A DNA stretch of 64,000 nucleotides from Enterococcus sp. DIV2402 (GCF_017426705.2 NZ_CP147251.1:1402501-1466500), one strand, 5' to 3'; shown: positions 47,684 through 57,446, numbered from the stretch's first letter. Made by a program: numbers and translations. The notes: generated by a model not told the origin, from the letters alone.

Positions 47684-49756
47684 ATGGCAAAAAATTTATT
47701 ATTTGAAATTGGTTTAGAAGAAGTACCGGCACATGTTGTCGTGCCAAGCATGAAACAATTAGAAACTAAAACTCGCCAATTTTTAATTGATAATCGTTTG
47801 AATTTTGAATCAATCCAAGCTTTTTCGACTCCACGTCGATTGGCAATCCATGTAACTAATCTTGATGAGAAACAAGAAGAGATGGAAGAAGAAGTGAAAG
47901 GTCCAGCTAAAAAAATTGCGTTAGATGCAGAAGGTAATTGGTCAAAAGCGGCGCAAGGCTTTGTTCGTGGCCAAGGATTGACAACAGAAGACATTACTTT
48001 TAAAGAATTAAAAGGTGTAGAATACGTATATGTCACAAAACATACCCCAGGAAAAGCGGCAATTGATGTTTTAATAGGATTAAAAGAAGTGATTACTAGC
48101 TTAACTTTCCCTGTAACGATGCATTGGAGTAGCTATGATTTTGAATACATTCGCCCAATTCATTGGATCGTAGCATTATTGGATGATGAAGTGATTCCTT
48201 TTGAAATTTTAGATGTAAAAACAGGACGTTCTTCTCGTGGTCATCGTTTCTTAGGGCAAGATGTGACGTTTGACGATGCGGATGAATATTTAGAAAAACT
48301 AAAAGAGCAGTTTGTAATAGCTGACTCTGCGGAACGCGAAGCCTTGATTGCGACACAAATTCAAAAAATTGCTGACAAAAACAATTGGACGATTGAATTA
48401 GATGCAGATTTATTAGAAGAAGTGAACAATTTAGTCGAATATCCAACTGCTTTTGTTGGAAACTTTGATAAAAAATATTTAGCAGTACCCGAAGAAGTGT
48501 TAGTAACATCTATGAAAGAACATCAACGCTATTTTGATGTTCGTGATGCGGAAGGTCAATTATTACCACACTTCATTTCTGTACGTAATGGAGATAGTGT
48601 GAAAATTGAGAATGTCATCAAGGGAAATGAAAAAGTCTTGATTGCCCGTTTAGAAGACGCAGAATTCTTTTATCAAGAAGATCAAAAATTAACTATCAAT
48701 CAATGTGTGAACAAATTAAAAAACGTTACTTTCCATGAAAAAATTGGTTCTATCTATGAAAAAATGAAACGTGTCGGTGTGGAAGCACAAATTCTTGGTA
48801 AAAATGTTGGACTAACGGCAGAAGAATTGGCTGACTTACAACGTGCAACTGAAATCTATAAATTTGATTTAGTGACGAATATGGTTGGTGAATTCCCAGA
48901 GTTACAAGGAATTATGGGTGAAAAATATGCCTTATTACAAGGTGAAAAGCCAGCTGTTGCTCAAGCAATTCGTGAACATTATATGCCAATTTCAAGTGAA
49001 GGAGAACTCCCACAATCCAACGTAGGTGCTGTTTTAGCGATTGCAGATAAATTGGATAGTGTATTGTCCTTCTTTGCAGTAGGAATGCGTCCAAGTGGTT
49101 CAAACGATCCTTATGCACTACGTCGTCAAACATATGGAATTGTTCGAATCATTGCAGATAAACAATGGCGCTTCCCATTTAGTGTTATGCAAAAAATGAT
49201 TGAAGAAAAAATTAATGCGAATCAAGAATTATATGGAATTCAATTATCTGATGATGACAAAGAGGTATTAGGTTTCTTACAAGCCCGTTTACGTCAATTC
49301 TTCTTAGGTAAAAATATTCGTCATGATGTAATCGATGCAGTCATTCATGCCGAACAAGAAGATTTTTCTCGTTTGTTTGAAACAGCAGATATGCTAAAAG
49401 ATCATTTAGAAGATGAGGATTTCAAACCGTCAATGGAAGCTTTAACACGAGTCATTAATTTAGCGAAAAAAGTGGAAGATGAAGCCGCTAAAATTAATCC
49501 AGAACTATTTGAAAATGATGCAGAAAAAGCGCTGTATGAAGCAACTACTCGTTTAGAAAATGATTTTGTAGAACAAACTGTTGAAGAAAACTACAAAGCG
49601 CTGGTTAGCTTACGTCCATTGATTGAAGCTTATTTCGAGCAAACAATGGTTATGGTAGAAGATGAAGCAGTTCGTAATAACCGTCTGTTACAATTACGTA
49701 AAATTTCTAAAATGTCATTAGCTTTAGCAAGTTTAGACACATTAATTACAAAATAA
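47684..49756 (+). CDS. glyS: Glycyl-tRNA synthetase β subunit
   Basis: This 690-aa subunit is needed for tRNA binding and activity. It shows the family start [16 protein letters not shown], the [20 protein letters not shown] segment, the HD-like region [16 protein letters not shown] and the C-terminal anticodon-binding domain. GGAGGAG overlaps the glyQ end. Length is typical (about 690 aa). Confidence 0.97.
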   Translation: MAKNLLFEIGLEEVPAHVVVPSMKQLETKTRQFLIDNRLNFESIQAFSTPRRLAIHVTNLDEKQEEMEEEVKGPAKKIALDAEGNWSKAAQGFVRGQGLTTEDITFKELKGVEYVYVTKHTPGKAAIDVLIGLKEVITSLTFPVTMHWSSYDFEYIRPIHWIVALLDDEVIPFEILDVKTGRSSRGHRFLGQDVTFDDADEYLEKLKEQFVIADSAEREALIATQIQKIADKNNWTIELDADLLEEVNNLVEYPTAFVGNFDKKYLAVPEEVLVTSMKEHQRYFDVRDAEGQLLPHFISVRNGDSVKIENVIKGNEKVLIARLEDAEFFYQEDQKLTINQCVNKLKNVTFHEKIGSIYEKMKRVGVEAQILGKNVGLTAEELADLQRATEIYKFDLVTNMVGEFPELQGIMGEKYALLQGEKPAVAQAIREHYMPISSEGELPQSNVGAVLAIADKLDSVLSFFAVGMRPSGSNDPYALRRQTYGIVRIIADKQWRFPFSVMQKMIEEKINANQELYGIQLSDDDKEVLGFLQARLRQFFLGKNIRHDVIDAVIHAEQEDFSRLFETADMLKDHLEDEDFKPSMEALTRVINLAKKVEDEAAKINPELFENDAEKALYEATTRLENDFVEQTVEENYKALVSLRPLIEAYFEQTMVMVEDEAVRNNRLLQLRKISKMSLALASLDTLITK

Positions 49757-49760
49757 GAAA

Positions 49761-49795
49761 AACTAGGTTGTCGCTTAACGACAGCCTAGTTTTTT
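49761..49795. terminator. glyQS terminator, bidirectional
   Basis: CTAGGTTGTCG (49763-49773) pairs with CGACAGCCTAG (49779-49789), with one wobble; A- and T-runs flank it. It also ends the convergent yrdB-like gene. Confidence 0.9.
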
Positions 49796-50135
49796 ATAAT
49801 GTTTTAAAATAACTACTGATTCCTAAATGAAGAATGACAAAAAAAGCAAAAACAAAAGCATATGCGAAGAAATGCAACTGGATTAAACACCAAACAACAC
49901 CGATAAAAATCAAACTTTTTAGTAGAAACAAATGAATACCAACGAGACGGTAGGGAGATTTTGGCGCACACCATCTACCCCAGACTAGTATAAGGATGAT
50001 TGGCACAGCAATCCCTAGTAAAATATTTATACTTGGATTCAGGGGTAAACTAAATCCCCAATAACTTAAAATAACAAGAGCAAGAAGTTCCAATACAAAA
50101 GCCAGTATGAGATTGCTTATTTTGATAGCATTCAT
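49794..50135 (-). CDS. YrdB-family (DUF2568) membrane protein
   Basis: This 113-aa hydrophobic protein has four predicted helices. The central WGRWCAPKSPYRL matches the DUF2568/YrdB signature (WGrfvAPkS-RL). The function is unknown. AAGGAGG precedes the ATG. It starts 15 nt after the AEC permease stop and shares its transcript. Confidence 0.8.
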   Translation of the reverse strand: MNAIKISNLILAFVLELLALVILSYWGFSLPLNPSINILLGIAVPIILILVWGRWCAPKSPYRLVGIHLFLLKSLIFIGVVWCLIQLHFFAYAFVFAFFVILHLGISSYFKTL

Positions 50136-50150
50136 AGGTTCCTCCTTTTT

Positions 50151-51098
50151 TTACATTGCATAAATTAGCTTCAACAAAATAGGAATGTAGAGCATATAAA
50201 TTAAAACAGAATAGCCCATACTGGATGCGGCAAATTCCTCGTCTGCATGGTAGGTTCGAGCAAGAATAGGTACGGAATTTTGGACGGGCATGGCTGATTG
50301 AATAATAAACACTTGTAACATCAATGATGGCACGTGAATCCATTGCCCAAGTAACCAAACAATCATTGGCGATAAAATAAAGCGACCAATCAACACGCCA
50401 ATAATATCTTTATTCATTTTCAGATTTTTTACCCCATTAAAATAAACCATAATACCAATCGCAAACATCGATAAAGGCGTTGTTAAATCTGCTAGATAGG
50501 TGCCAAAACCTTTCACTAAAATAGGTACTTTGAGTGCTAAAATCATCCAAATTAATCCAATAATAAATCCTAGTAGAGCAGGAGAAAAGATTTTTTTCAA
50601 AGCAACTAAAGGGTGGAAGGTTACACGTGTTTCTTTAATTTGTGGGCTATCGGTAGCAATTAAATAGATACCAATCGTCCAAAAAATCGTGGTGTTGATA
50701 ATGTAATAAAGCAATACATAAGGGATAGAAGGTTCACCAAAAATAGCTAAATTAATGGGTAAACCAATAAAAATAGTGTTGGAACAAGTCACCATTGTAG
50801 AGAAAGTTCCTTGCCGCGTTTTAGTAATTCGAAAGAGTTTTCGATAGATGAAACTAACGCCTAAAGTGATTAACATCGACAATAAGGGGATAATCATTCC
50901 TGAAAACAATGATAAAAATTCATTACGTGAAAAATTTGCTGTAATGTTTAAAAACATACTGAAAGGTAAGGATAAATTCAAAACAATCTTAGAAAAGACA
51001 TCCGCAGTACGATTGGTGAACCATTGTTTATAAGATAACCAATAACCAACAAACATTAATAAAAAAATAACAAATATATTGAGATAAGCTTGTAACAA
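50151..51098 (-). CDS. AEC family permease, second copy
   Basis: The 315-aa protein has about ten helices and the AEC-like segments NLSLPFSMFLNIT and SNTIFIGLPINLAIFG. It diverges clearly from the permease at 6130-7044. It starts with TTG at 51098, 6 nt after GGAGGAAAT; no ATG is placed as well. The substrate is unknown, probably an organic anion. Confidence 0.85.
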   Translation of the reverse strand: MLQAYLNIFVIFLLMFVGYWLSYKQWFTNRTADVFSKIVLNLSLPFSMFLNITANFSRNEFLSLFSGMIIPLLSMLITLGVSFIYRKLFRITKTRQGTFSTMVTCSNTIFIGLPINLAIFGEPSIPYVLLYYIINTTIFWTIGIYLIATDSPQIKETRVTFHPLVALKKIFSPALLGFIIGLIWMILALKVPILVKGFGTYLADLTTPLSMFAIGIMVYFNGVKNLKMNKDIIGVLIGRFILSPMIVWLLGQWIHVPSLMLQVFIIQSAMPVQNSVPILARTYHADEEFAASSMGYSVLIYMLYIPILLKLIYAM

Positions 51099-51115
51099 CC
51101 GATTTCCTCCTTTTT

Positions 51116-51158
51116 ATAAAAAAATTGTTCTTTTTCTAGAGAAGAAAAAGAACAATTT
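51116..51158 (-). terminator. yidC terminator
   Basis: AAATTGTTCTTTTTC (51122-51136) pairs perfectly with GAAAAAGAACAATTT (51144-51158). On the minus strand the stem is followed by seven Ts. Confidence 0.9.
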
Positions 51159-51160
51159 GA

Positions 51161-52096
51161 TTATTTTCGTTGTTGTTTGCCTGCGTTACGACCATTTCCT
51201 TGTTTGGTGTTTTTCTTTGGAGTTGGCGTTTTTTCTTTTGCAGGTTCAACTGATTCTGTCACATCTTTCATTGGTGTTACGACAGTTTTTGGTGGGTTTT
51301 TTCTCATTTCTTCCGCAATTTGTGCTTTAATTCTTGGTTTCATAATCACGTTAGTAATAAAGGTTTGTAAACAACTGAAAATACCACCAACTACCCAATA
51401 TAAGGTAACTCCAGCTGGAGCAGCGAATGAAACCATCACAATCATTAATGGAGAAACAATTAACATACTACGCATTGTTTTCTTTTGTTCTTCAGGAACA
51501 CCAATTAATGATAGGTACCCTTGTAAGACATAAGAAAGACCAGCAATAATAACCAAAACGATACTAGGCTCACCCAGTGAAATACCTAAGAAGGTAGCTT
51601 TATCAATTCCTGGTGTAAATTGAGCAGTAAAGTATAAAGCGGTAAAGATTGGCATTTGGATTAACATTGGCAAACAACCAATTCCACCAAGCATACTCAC
51701 ATTGTTTTCTTTGTAAATACTTTGCATTTCTGCTTGAATTTGCATTTGTTCTTCACGTGATGCAGCTGCTTTTAATTTCTTTTGAACGACATCAATTTGT
51801 GGTTTTAGAAATTGCATTTTTTCACTTTGCACCATCGCTTTTTTCGATTGACCAATCCCTAATGGTAAAATAATCAAACGAACAATGATGGTTACAATGA
51901 TAATTGCTAAACCAAAACCTAAGCCCATATCTGTAGCAACATATGAAAGAAACTTCCCTAAAGGCTGCACTAACGTACGATAAATTAGACCATTTGGATC
52001 AGGTGTCCCATCTTCCAGACGACTTACACAACCAGATAATGTGATTAAAAGCGCGAAAAGACCGGAGCCAACCAGCCAATTTTTCATTTTTCTCAT
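51161..52096 (-). CDS. yidC: Membrane protein insertase YidC/OxaA (lipoprotein)
   Basis: This 311-aa protein inserts membrane proteins with or without SecYEG. It begins with a lipoprotein signal (lipobox LSGC, Cys23), then five helices including IIVTIIVRLIILPLG with the conserved Arg in the hydrophilic groove and MPIFTALYFTAQF, and a basic C-terminal tail (KKNTKQGNGRNAGKQQRK). The neighbour is acyP rather than rnpA, so this is probably the second Lactobacillales paralogue (YidC2-like). GGAAG precedes the ATG; MKNW three codons later is an alternative start. Confidence 0.93.
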   Translation of the reverse strand: MRKMKNWLVGSGLFALLITLSGCVSRLEDGTPDPNGLIYRTLVQPLGKFLSYVATDMGLGFGLAIIIVTIIVRLIILPLGIGQSKKAMVQSEKMQFLKPQIDVVQKKLKAAASREEQMQIQAEMQSIYKENNVSMLGGIGCLPMLIQMPIFTALYFTAQFTPGIDKATFLGISLGEPSIVLVIIAGLSYVLQGYLSLIGVPEEQKKTMRSMLIVSPLMIVMVSFAAPAGVTLYWVVGGIFSCLQTFITNVIMKPRIKAQIAEEMRKNPPKTVVTPMKDVTESVEPAKEKTPTPKKNTKQGNGRNAGKQQRK

Positions 52097-52204
52097 GTAC
52101 TTCTTCCTCTACTTATTAAATTTAGACAATGATAACTATACTAAAAAACAACCATCTTTTCAATGAACAAAGCCAAAATTAAATGTGAAAGAAGTATGAA
52201 GGTC

Positions 52205-52477
52205 TTAATTTGTGACAAATCGATCACGTTCGGTAATTGTTGCATTTTCTTCAATTGTGTAGAAATTAACACGTCCGTAGGGAGCAGGAGAAGCTTTCAC
52301 TTTCTCAATGAAGGTATCGATAACAGCATCGTCACCCATGGCTTCGATGGTTACAGAGCCGTTGTCTTCATTCATTGCACTACCGAAAATTCCTAATTCA
52401 TCAGCAAGCATTTTAGTTGAAAATCGAAAACCAACACCTTGGACCCGACCTTGGACATTCATGCGAATTTTTTTCAT
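52205..52477 (-). CDS. acyP: Acylphosphatase
   Basis: This 90-aa enzyme hydrolyses acyl phosphates. The catalytic-Arg loop GRVQGVGFR is intact; the conserved Asn is in SAMNEDNGSV. ATG 52477 follows GGAGTGACG; the frame extends to 52528 without an RBS. It lies upstream of yidC and divergent from the rRNA methyltransferase gene, a neighbourhood common in Lactobacillales. Confidence 0.93.
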   Translation of the reverse strand: MKKIRMNVQGRVQGVGFRFSTKMLADELGIFGSAMNEDNGSVTIEAMGDDAVIDTFIEKVKASPAPYGRVNFYTIEENATITERDRFVTN

Positions 52478-52546
52478 GTTCGTCACTCCTTTTTCTTTAA
52501 TGATAGCGCTTTTTATTGATTTGAACAAGCCTTGAAAATTCTTTCA

Positions 52547-52555
52547 TGCTATAAT
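52547..52555 (+). promoter_or_regulatory. Extended -10 promoter of the methyltransferase gene
   Basis: TGC followed by TATAAT (52550-52555) is an extended -10; no good -35 lies at the matching distance. Confidence 0.55.
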
Positions 52556-52573
52556 GAGACTTGAGGTGAAAGC

Positions 52574-53332
52574 ATGAAAGAAATTCAATCGACAAAGAAC
52601 GGACTAATTAAAGAACGTAAAAAATTACATAAACGCAAATACCGTGAACAAGAAGGAAAATATCTACTGGAAGGATTTCATTTAGTTGAAGAAGCTATAA
52701 AATATGGCGCTAAAATTGAAGAAATCTTTATCGATGAACGTGGGAAAAAAGAGTGGGGAACTTGGATAGCTGAACAAATGAGCACCACTTATTTTGTTTC
52801 AGATGAAGTAATGAAGCAGTTATCTGATTTGCCAACACCTCAGGGCATGATTGCAGTTGTTCAAAAAGAAGCATTCGCTGAATTAACGTATCAAGGGAAA
52901 TGGTTATTGTTAGACAACGTTCAAGATCCAGGGAATGTTGGTACCATGATTCGTACCGCTGATGCAGCAGGGTTTAATGGTGTCTTGCTAGGCAAGGGAA
53001 CTGCAGATGTCTACAGCACGAAGGTCTTACGTAGTATGCAGGGAAGTCAATTTCATATACCTGTAATTGCGTGTGATTTACTTGAAGTGGTACCTGAATT
53101 CCAAAAAAATCAAGTTCCGGTTTATGGAACAGAGCTAAATGTGGATGCTGTACAATTTAATCAAGTGGAAAAAACAGCGAATGTTGCATTGGTGTTAGGA
53201 AATGAAGGGCAAGGGGTCGCTGCTGAATTGTTACAAATGACAGATAAAAATTTATATATTCCGATTCATGGAAAAGCAGAATCCTTAAATGTCGGCGTTG
53301 CGGCTGGAATTTTAATGTATGCCTTTGTGTAA
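52574..53332 (+). CDS. SpoU/TrmH-family 2'-O-ribose RNA methyltransferase
   Basis: This is 252 aa. The N-terminal substrate-binding domain (L30e-like, STKNGLIKERKKLHKRKYREQEGKYLLEGFHLVEEA read in segments) precedes a SPOUT knot with motif 1 NVQDPGNVGTMIRTADA, motif 2 LVLGNEGQG and motif 3 IPIHGKAESLNVGVAA. It methylates 23S rRNA or tRNA using SAM; the exact site is not deducible (RlmB/YsgA-like). GAGGTG precedes the ATG. Confidence 0.92.
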   Translation: MKEIQSTKNGLIKERKKLHKRKYREQEGKYLLEGFHLVEEAIKYGAKIEEIFIDERGKKEWGTWIAEQMSTTYFVSDEVMKQLSDLPTPQGMIAVVQKEAFAELTYQGKWLLLDNVQDPGNVGTMIRTADAAGFNGVLLGKGTADVYSTKVLRSMQGSQFHIPVIACDLLEVVPEFQKNQVPVYGTELNVDAVQFNQVEKTANVALVLGNEGQGVAAELLQMTDKNLYIPIHGKAESLNVGVAAGILMYAFV

Positions 53333-53368
53333 TTATTGTGTGAAAAAAGTACAAATTTTAAGGAACTA

Positions 53369-53409
53369 TTAAAATTCTTTGACAATATGATGATATTATA
53401 GAATTTTAA
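53369..53409. repeat. AT-rich nested palindrome before the HD gene
   Basis: TTAAAATTC (53369-53377) pairs with GAATTTTAA (53401-53409), with AATAT/ATATT nested inside. It could act as a weak terminator of the methyltransferase gene or as an operator. Confidence 0.45.
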
Positions 53410-53417
53410 AATCAGCG

Positions 53418-53426
53418 TGCTATACT
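53418..53426 (+). promoter_or_regulatory. Extended -10 promoter of the HD gene
   Basis: TGC plus TATACT (53421-53426), directly downstream of the nested palindrome. Confidence 0.5.
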
Positions 53427-53474
53427 TTTATTAGATACAAAAAATGCAAAGTAAAAGGTGGCCAAAAGATTCAT

Positions 53475-53978
53475 ATGACAACAGAATGGCAAAAAGATAC
53501 AGAATATCTATCTTATGTAGAAGATTTACTTGCAACGGATGAAGTTCAAAAATTATCAGAATTTGTTCAACATATGCATTCAACTCGATTAGATCATTCA
53601 ATTAGTGTTTCTTACAATAGTTATAAACTAGCAAAACGTTGGAAAGGCGATGCACGTGCAACTGCTCGCGCAGGTCTATTACATGATTTATTCTATTATG
53701 ACTGGCGTACAACGAAATTCGATGAAGGATCTCATGCGTATATGCATCCACGCATTGCAGTACAGAATGCAGAAAAGTTAACAGAACTTTCTGATTTAGA
53801 ACGTGACATTATTGTCAAACATATGTGGGGAGCAACAATCGCGCCACCACGTTACAAAGAAAGCTACATTGTAACAATGGTCGATAAGTATTGTGCGATT
53901 CAAGAGGCCACTAGCCCCTTAATGAAACGCTTCAAAACACGGATTCAACGTGTCGTTGTAAGAAATGATTCTATATAA
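53475..53978 (+). CDS. HD-domain phosphohydrolase of unknown substrate
   Basis: The 167-aa protein is a minimal HD domain: first His in TRLDHSISVSYNSY, the HD pair in AGLLHDLFYYDW, a further His in DIIVKHMWG, and the final Asp in TMVDKYCA. Similar short HD proteins are widespread in Firmicutes without assigned substrate; metal-dependent phosphatase activity is the family expectation. AGGTGG precedes the ATG at a long spacing. Confidence 0.8.
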   Translation: MTTEWQKDTEYLSYVEDLLATDEVQKLSEFVQHMHSTRLDHSISVSYNSYKLAKRWKGDARATARAGLLHDLFYYDWRTTKFDEGSHAYMHPRIAVQNAEKLTELSDLERDIIVKHMWGATIAPPRYKESYIVTMVDKYCAIQEATSPLMKRFKTRIQRVVVRNDSI

Positions 53979-53980
53979 GA

Positions 53981-54016
53981 AAAAGTAGGTGATAGTTCGC
54001 TATCACCTACTTTTTT
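53981..54016. terminator. Bidirectional terminator after the HD gene
   Basis: AAAAGTAGGTGATAG (53981-53995), TTCG loop, CTATCACCTACTTTT (54000-54014): a perfect 15-bp stem with a stable tetraloop, serving both convergent genes. Confidence 0.94.
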
Positions 54017-55229
54017 ATGTTGCCCAATAAGTACCAATTAAAACGATGACTGTCAATACTAAAATCATCGCTGCTAAGAGCCCCACAATTAAAAAATGAC
54101 GTTTTTTATTCATGGCTATAATGGCGATGAATTCTCTTAAAAAGGCATTTGGTAAATAATACAAGGCTGTTTTTGAGCCAATTCCATCTGCTTTTAACCC
54201 CGCCCAACGCGCAAAGATTCCTGCTCTAAAAATATGATAGTTATTAGAAGAAAAAATCACGTTGGCATTTTCACCAAAGTTTTGACGAATAATTTCTTTT
54301 GAAAATTGCATATTCTCCAAAGTCGTGGTGGAATTGGTTTCTACTAAAATATTACTTTCCGGAATATTTTGTGTTAATGCATATTGTTTCATCGCAACAG
54401 CTTCTGAGACTTTCTCATCGGCACCTTGCCCACCAGACATAATCAACTTGGGTGCTTTACCTGTTGCTTTTTTCTGTTGATGATAAAAAGAAATAGCTTT
54501 ATCAATTCTTCGGGCTAATAGTGGCGAAACACGTTCGCCATCAATCAATCCTGCACCTAACACAACAATACAGTCTTGTTTATAACGAGGATGATTGAAT
54601 TGATACAAAACTGAAACTGTTAAGAAATTTAAGAAAACAAAAGCGAAATAAAAAAGTGTCATCGGTAAAATAGATAATAAAAGACTTGCCCAGTCTGGTA
54701 AAATACTCGCGATAAAATGATCATAAATCAGCCACAATGTCATTAAAATGGCTAAAATCAACGTTAATAAATTTGCTAAAGAACGTGATTCTTTTCGAAT
54801 AACAATAACGGCATTCCAGTACAATAAAAGCATTAGACCTGTAAAACCAAAAGCTAAAATCAGTAAACCACACACACCAATAACGGCTAATAATAAAAAC
54901 ACAATAATATTTGGTGTTTGAATGAAATTAATCACTAAATAACTACCAAAAATAACAATAAATAAATTAAATAAAAAGCCATTTATTAATCTGGTTTTTT
55001 CTAAACGATAAGAAAAGAAAAATAGACCAAAAAATAATAGCGGAATTATTAAATAATAAGTACCATTTTTAGCTTCGAGTATCCCTAAGTATATTGAGAG
55101 CGCAAGTAACGTCCAGCTAACTAAAAAGAAAAATTTATCAGGCTGTGGCTTTTTTTTACGCCACCAATAAATTCCACCAGCTCCTATTAAATAAGGAATT
55201 CCAAAAATAAATAATTGCATTAACCCCAT
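54015..55229 (-). CDS. YdcF/ElyC-like DUF218 membrane protein
   Basis: This 404-aa protein has about eight membrane helices in the N-terminal 200 residues, then a DUF218 domain (about 212-360) with DCIVVLGAGLIDGERVSPLLARR, LIMSGGQGADEKVSEA, ETNSTTTLENM and SSNNYHIFRA in segments, and a last helix. The polar motifs match YdcF/SanA/ElyC proteins, linked in other bacteria to envelope or lipid-carrier physiology. The exact function is not known. GGAGTG precedes the ATG. Confidence 0.87.
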   Translation of the reverse strand: MGLMQLFIFGIPYLIGAGGIYWWRKKKPQPDKFFFLVSWTLLALSIYLGILEAKNGTYYLIIPLLFFGLFFFSYRLEKTRLINGFLFNLFIVIFGSYLVINFIQTPNIIVFLLLAVIGVCGLLILAFGFTGLMLLLYWNAVIVIRKESRSLANLLTLILAILMTLWLIYDHFIASILPDWASLLLSILPMTLFYFAFVFLNFLTVSVLYQFNHPRYKQDCIVVLGAGLIDGERVSPLLARRIDKAISFYHQQKKATGKAPKLIMSGGQGADEKVSEAVAMKQYALTQNIPESNILVETNSTTTLENMQFSKEIIRQNFGENANVIFSSNNYHIFRAGIFARWAGLKADGIGSKTALYYLPNAFLREFIAIIAMNKKRHFLIVGLLAAMILVLTVIVLIGTYWAT

Positions 55230-55348
55230 ACGATCACTCCATTCATTAATAGATTAAGTATAACGAATTTTCTACAAAAAATCTTGTTTTATTTATTTAC
55301 AAAAATCCGTTACAATGAAAAGAAGAGATGAGTAGGAGGATGATAGGA

Positions 55349-55834
55349 TTGGAACTAGGTGAAGTAATACGTAAAAGACTACCTGAGTTTGCAGTGATTG
55401 GGAAAGAAGGACGCGGCTTAGCAACTGAAGCTGCTTCTTGGGTTCCTGAATTGTGGGAACTGGCAAATCGTGATTTTGAAGAATTGGCAGAGGCAGCCAA
55501 CGAATGGGAAGTCGATTCGGTAAACTTATGGGGATTGATGAGTGATACTAAGCGCTGGTTAGATCCGTGGCAAGAAGAGGGGCGTTATTTAGCTGGAATG
55601 CAGTTACCACATGAAGTCAAGCAACCGCATGACTGGCAACGCTGGTTGATTCCAGCAATGGAATATCTTGTTGTAAAAACCAATGAAGCGAATTTAGAAA
55701 TGATGACAGAAAAGATGTTTGAAGAAATCCTGCCACAAGAAAATGCTGAATTAGTTGCAGCAATCCAAGAACACTATTTACCAAGTTTTGAACCTGGAGA
55801 AGTAGAATTATATTTTCCGATTAAAATGTTATAA
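55349..55834 (+). CDS. GyrI-like effector-binding domain protein
   Basis: This is a 161-aa single-domain protein. The pattern WVPELWELANRDFEEL, LWGLMSDTKRWLDPW, YLAGMQLP, HDWQRWLIPAMEYLVVK and a final EVELYFPI follows the GyrI/Cass2-like small-molecule-binding fold, without a DNA-binding domain. Assignment is by pattern and not certain. The start is TTG 55349, 9 nt after AGGAGG; the ATGs at 55328 and 55340 precede or touch that RBS. Confidence 0.65.
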   Translation: MELGEVIRKRLPEFAVIGKEGRGLATEAASWVPELWELANRDFEELAEAANEWEVDSVNLWGLMSDTKRWLDPWQEEGRYLAGMQLPHEVKQPHDWQRWLIPAMEYLVVKTNEANLEMMTEKMFEEILPQENAELVAAIQEHYLPSFEPGEVELYFPIKML

Positions 55835-55879
55835 AAGAATGTGCGTCGCTTTCCATAAGAAAGTGACGCACATTCTTTT
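55833..55879. terminator. Bidirectional terminator, GyrI-like gene and dacA
   Basis: The arm 55833-55853 pairs with 55859-55879 over about 21 positions (GAATGTGCGTC with GACGCACATTC) around a 5-nt loop. It overlaps the dacA stop codon. Confidence 0.93.
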
Positions 55880-57188
55880 AATTAAATAATCCTTTGACTG
55901 CTCGCCAAGCTTGAACAAAGATATTGGCTTTTTTAACTTCTTGACTAGCAAGTAAGGCAGTTTTCGTAGTATCGGTATCACTTTCTTCGATAAAACCTAA
56001 TTTGTCGGGTGAAACAGCTTGGACAGTTCCGACGTTTACTCCTTTTTCAATAGGAGCTTGTAATTCGTTATCGTCAGTGATACGTTTTGAATTTAAAGAA
56101 GTTTTGAAGGTGACATCGTCTTTTGTCATTGAAGAATGTAACCAGACTGTTAGTGCTTCTTCTGTTTGGACAGGAACGGTTAATTCTTTTCCTTGATGAA
56201 CAGGAACGGTTTTCAATTCAGGGACCGTTGCATCTTTAGCTAAAACTTCTTCTTTTTTCCAATTATCAAAAGAATAATCCATTAAGCGACCCGTCTCTAC
56301 AAAACGTGCGCCGGGATCGGTCTCATGATTTGTAGCGTTTAATACCACCGTAATAATTCGTTGGCCATCTTTTGTCATCGTTCCTACAAAACAAGCGCCA
56401 GCTAGATCAGTTGTTCCAGTTTTTAATCCATCCACACCTGCTTTTTCGTAAAGCATGCCTGGCAACATCCAGTTCCAGTTGACCATCTCGATTGGTGAGA
56501 AAGTATGTGACCCGAATTCTTGTTTTGGTGTCGCAGTTACTTCTAGTACGTCTGGGTAATCATTAATTAAATGACGAGCAACAATCGCTACACCTTTTGC
56601 AGATAAAATATTTTCATCATCTGTTTTAGAACCAGGATAGATATGTTCACCTAGATAAACATTGTTTAAACCAGTTGAGTTTACGATTTTGGCATCTTTA
56701 ATGCCCCAGTCTTCCAATTGTTTTTTCATTAAATCAACAAAATCTGCTTCAGAACCAGCAATTTTTTCAGCTAATGCCATGGTAGAAGCATTTGATGATT
56801 GAATGAATGCTGAATCGAATAAGTCTTTTACAGTATATTTACTGGTTGTTTCTAAAGGAACATTTGAAAGTTCAGGATGGACACTTAGTTGTGCGACAAA
56901 ATCGGAAATTTCAATTTCATCGTCCCAAGCAAGCTTCCCTTCTGCAACTTCTTTTTCCACTAAATAAAGACTGATAATCTTAGTAATAGAGGCAATACCT
57001 AATGCGTCGTCACTGTTTTGGTCATATAACACTTTACCTGTATCTGCGTCAATCGAAAGGGCGGCTTTAGCTTCCACTTTGAAGTCTCCAGATAATTCAT
57101 CTGCTTGCACACTAAAAATAGGCACAACTGATGAAAGGAAAAACAAAATTCCCGCTAATAAGGGGAGAAAGCGATGTTTTTTCTTCAT
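55878..57188 (-). CDS. dacA: D-alanyl-D-alanine carboxypeptidase (PBP5 type)
   Basis: This 436-aa secreted, membrane-anchored peptidase trims the terminal D-Ala of peptidoglycan pentapeptides. It has a signal peptide (1-29, ending SVQADE), S67-x-x-K70 (ASITK), SxN in QSSNAS, KTG in GLKTGTTD, a β-rich C-terminal domain and a final amphipathic anchor (FVQAWRAVKGLFN). GGAGAG precedes the ATG. It is probably monocistronic, with its own promoter. Confidence 0.95.
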   Translation of the reverse strand: MKKKHRFLPLLAGILFFLSSVVPIFSVQADELSGDFKVEAKAALSIDADTGKVLYDQNSDDALGIASITKIISLYLVEKEVAEGKLAWDDEIEISDFVAQLSVHPELSNVPLETTSKYTVKDLFDSAFIQSSNASTMALAEKIAGSEADFVDLMKKQLEDWGIKDAKIVNSTGLNNVYLGEHIYPGSKTDDENILSAKGVAIVARHLINDYPDVLEVTATPKQEFGSHTFSPIEMVNWNWMLPGMLYEKAGVDGLKTGTTDLAGACFVGTMTKDGQRIITVVLNATNHETDPGARFVETGRLMDYSFDNWKKEEVLAKDATVPELKTVPVHQGKELTVPVQTEEALTVWLHSSMTKDDVTFKTSLNSKRITDDNELQAPIEKGVNVGTVQAVSPDKLGFIEESDTDTTKTALLASQEVKKANIFVQAWRAVKGLFN

Positions 57189-57201
57189 AAATACTCTCCT
57201 T

Positions 57202-57230
57202 TAAATAGTCTCAACTTAAGAGTGTATCAA
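57202..57230 (-). promoter_or_regulatory. Candidate dacA promoter
   Basis: On the minus strand TTGATA (57225-57230) and TATTTA (57202-57207) are 17 bp apart, close to the RBS, so the leader would be very short. Confidence 0.5.
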
Positions 57231-57240
57231 ATTCAAAGCG

Positions 57241-57272
57241 AAAATAAAAGAGTTTAGTTGCAACTAAACTCT
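57241..57272 (-). terminator. Terminator of the small membrane protein gene
   Basis: 57249-57272 is a perfect 24-bp palindrome (AGAGTTTAGTTG and its complement) followed on the minus strand by TTTTATTTT. The gene's stop codon is inside the stem. Confidence 0.85.
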
Positions 57273-57419
57273 ACGATGAGACTTTGAAGAAGATTCTACT
57301 CGAACGGGAACACTCGCGCTCGTTTCTGTTTGACTAATTTGATAGGCTAAGAAAGAAAACACAGCCAACAATCCCATTAATCCAAAAATAGATACTAATG
57401 AAACAAATGTGGTTAACAT
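57264..57419 (-). CDS. Small single-span membrane protein, unknown function
   Basis: This is 51 aa from ATG 57419, which follows AAGGGTG: MLTTFVSLVSIFGLMGLLAV starts a membrane helix (residues 4-25), with a polar tail rich in Ser, Thr, Arg and His. The frame extends to 57470 into the tRNA-like element but without an RBS. Its terminator overlaps the stop. Nothing familiar is recognised. It is preceded by the tRNA-like element and the DUF4828-like gene on the same strand. Confidence 0.6.
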   Translation of the reverse strand: MLTTFVSLVSIFGLMGLLAVFSFLAYQISQTETSASVPVRVESSSKSHRRV

Positions 57420-57446
57420 AGACAGCACACCCTTCATAATTGATAC

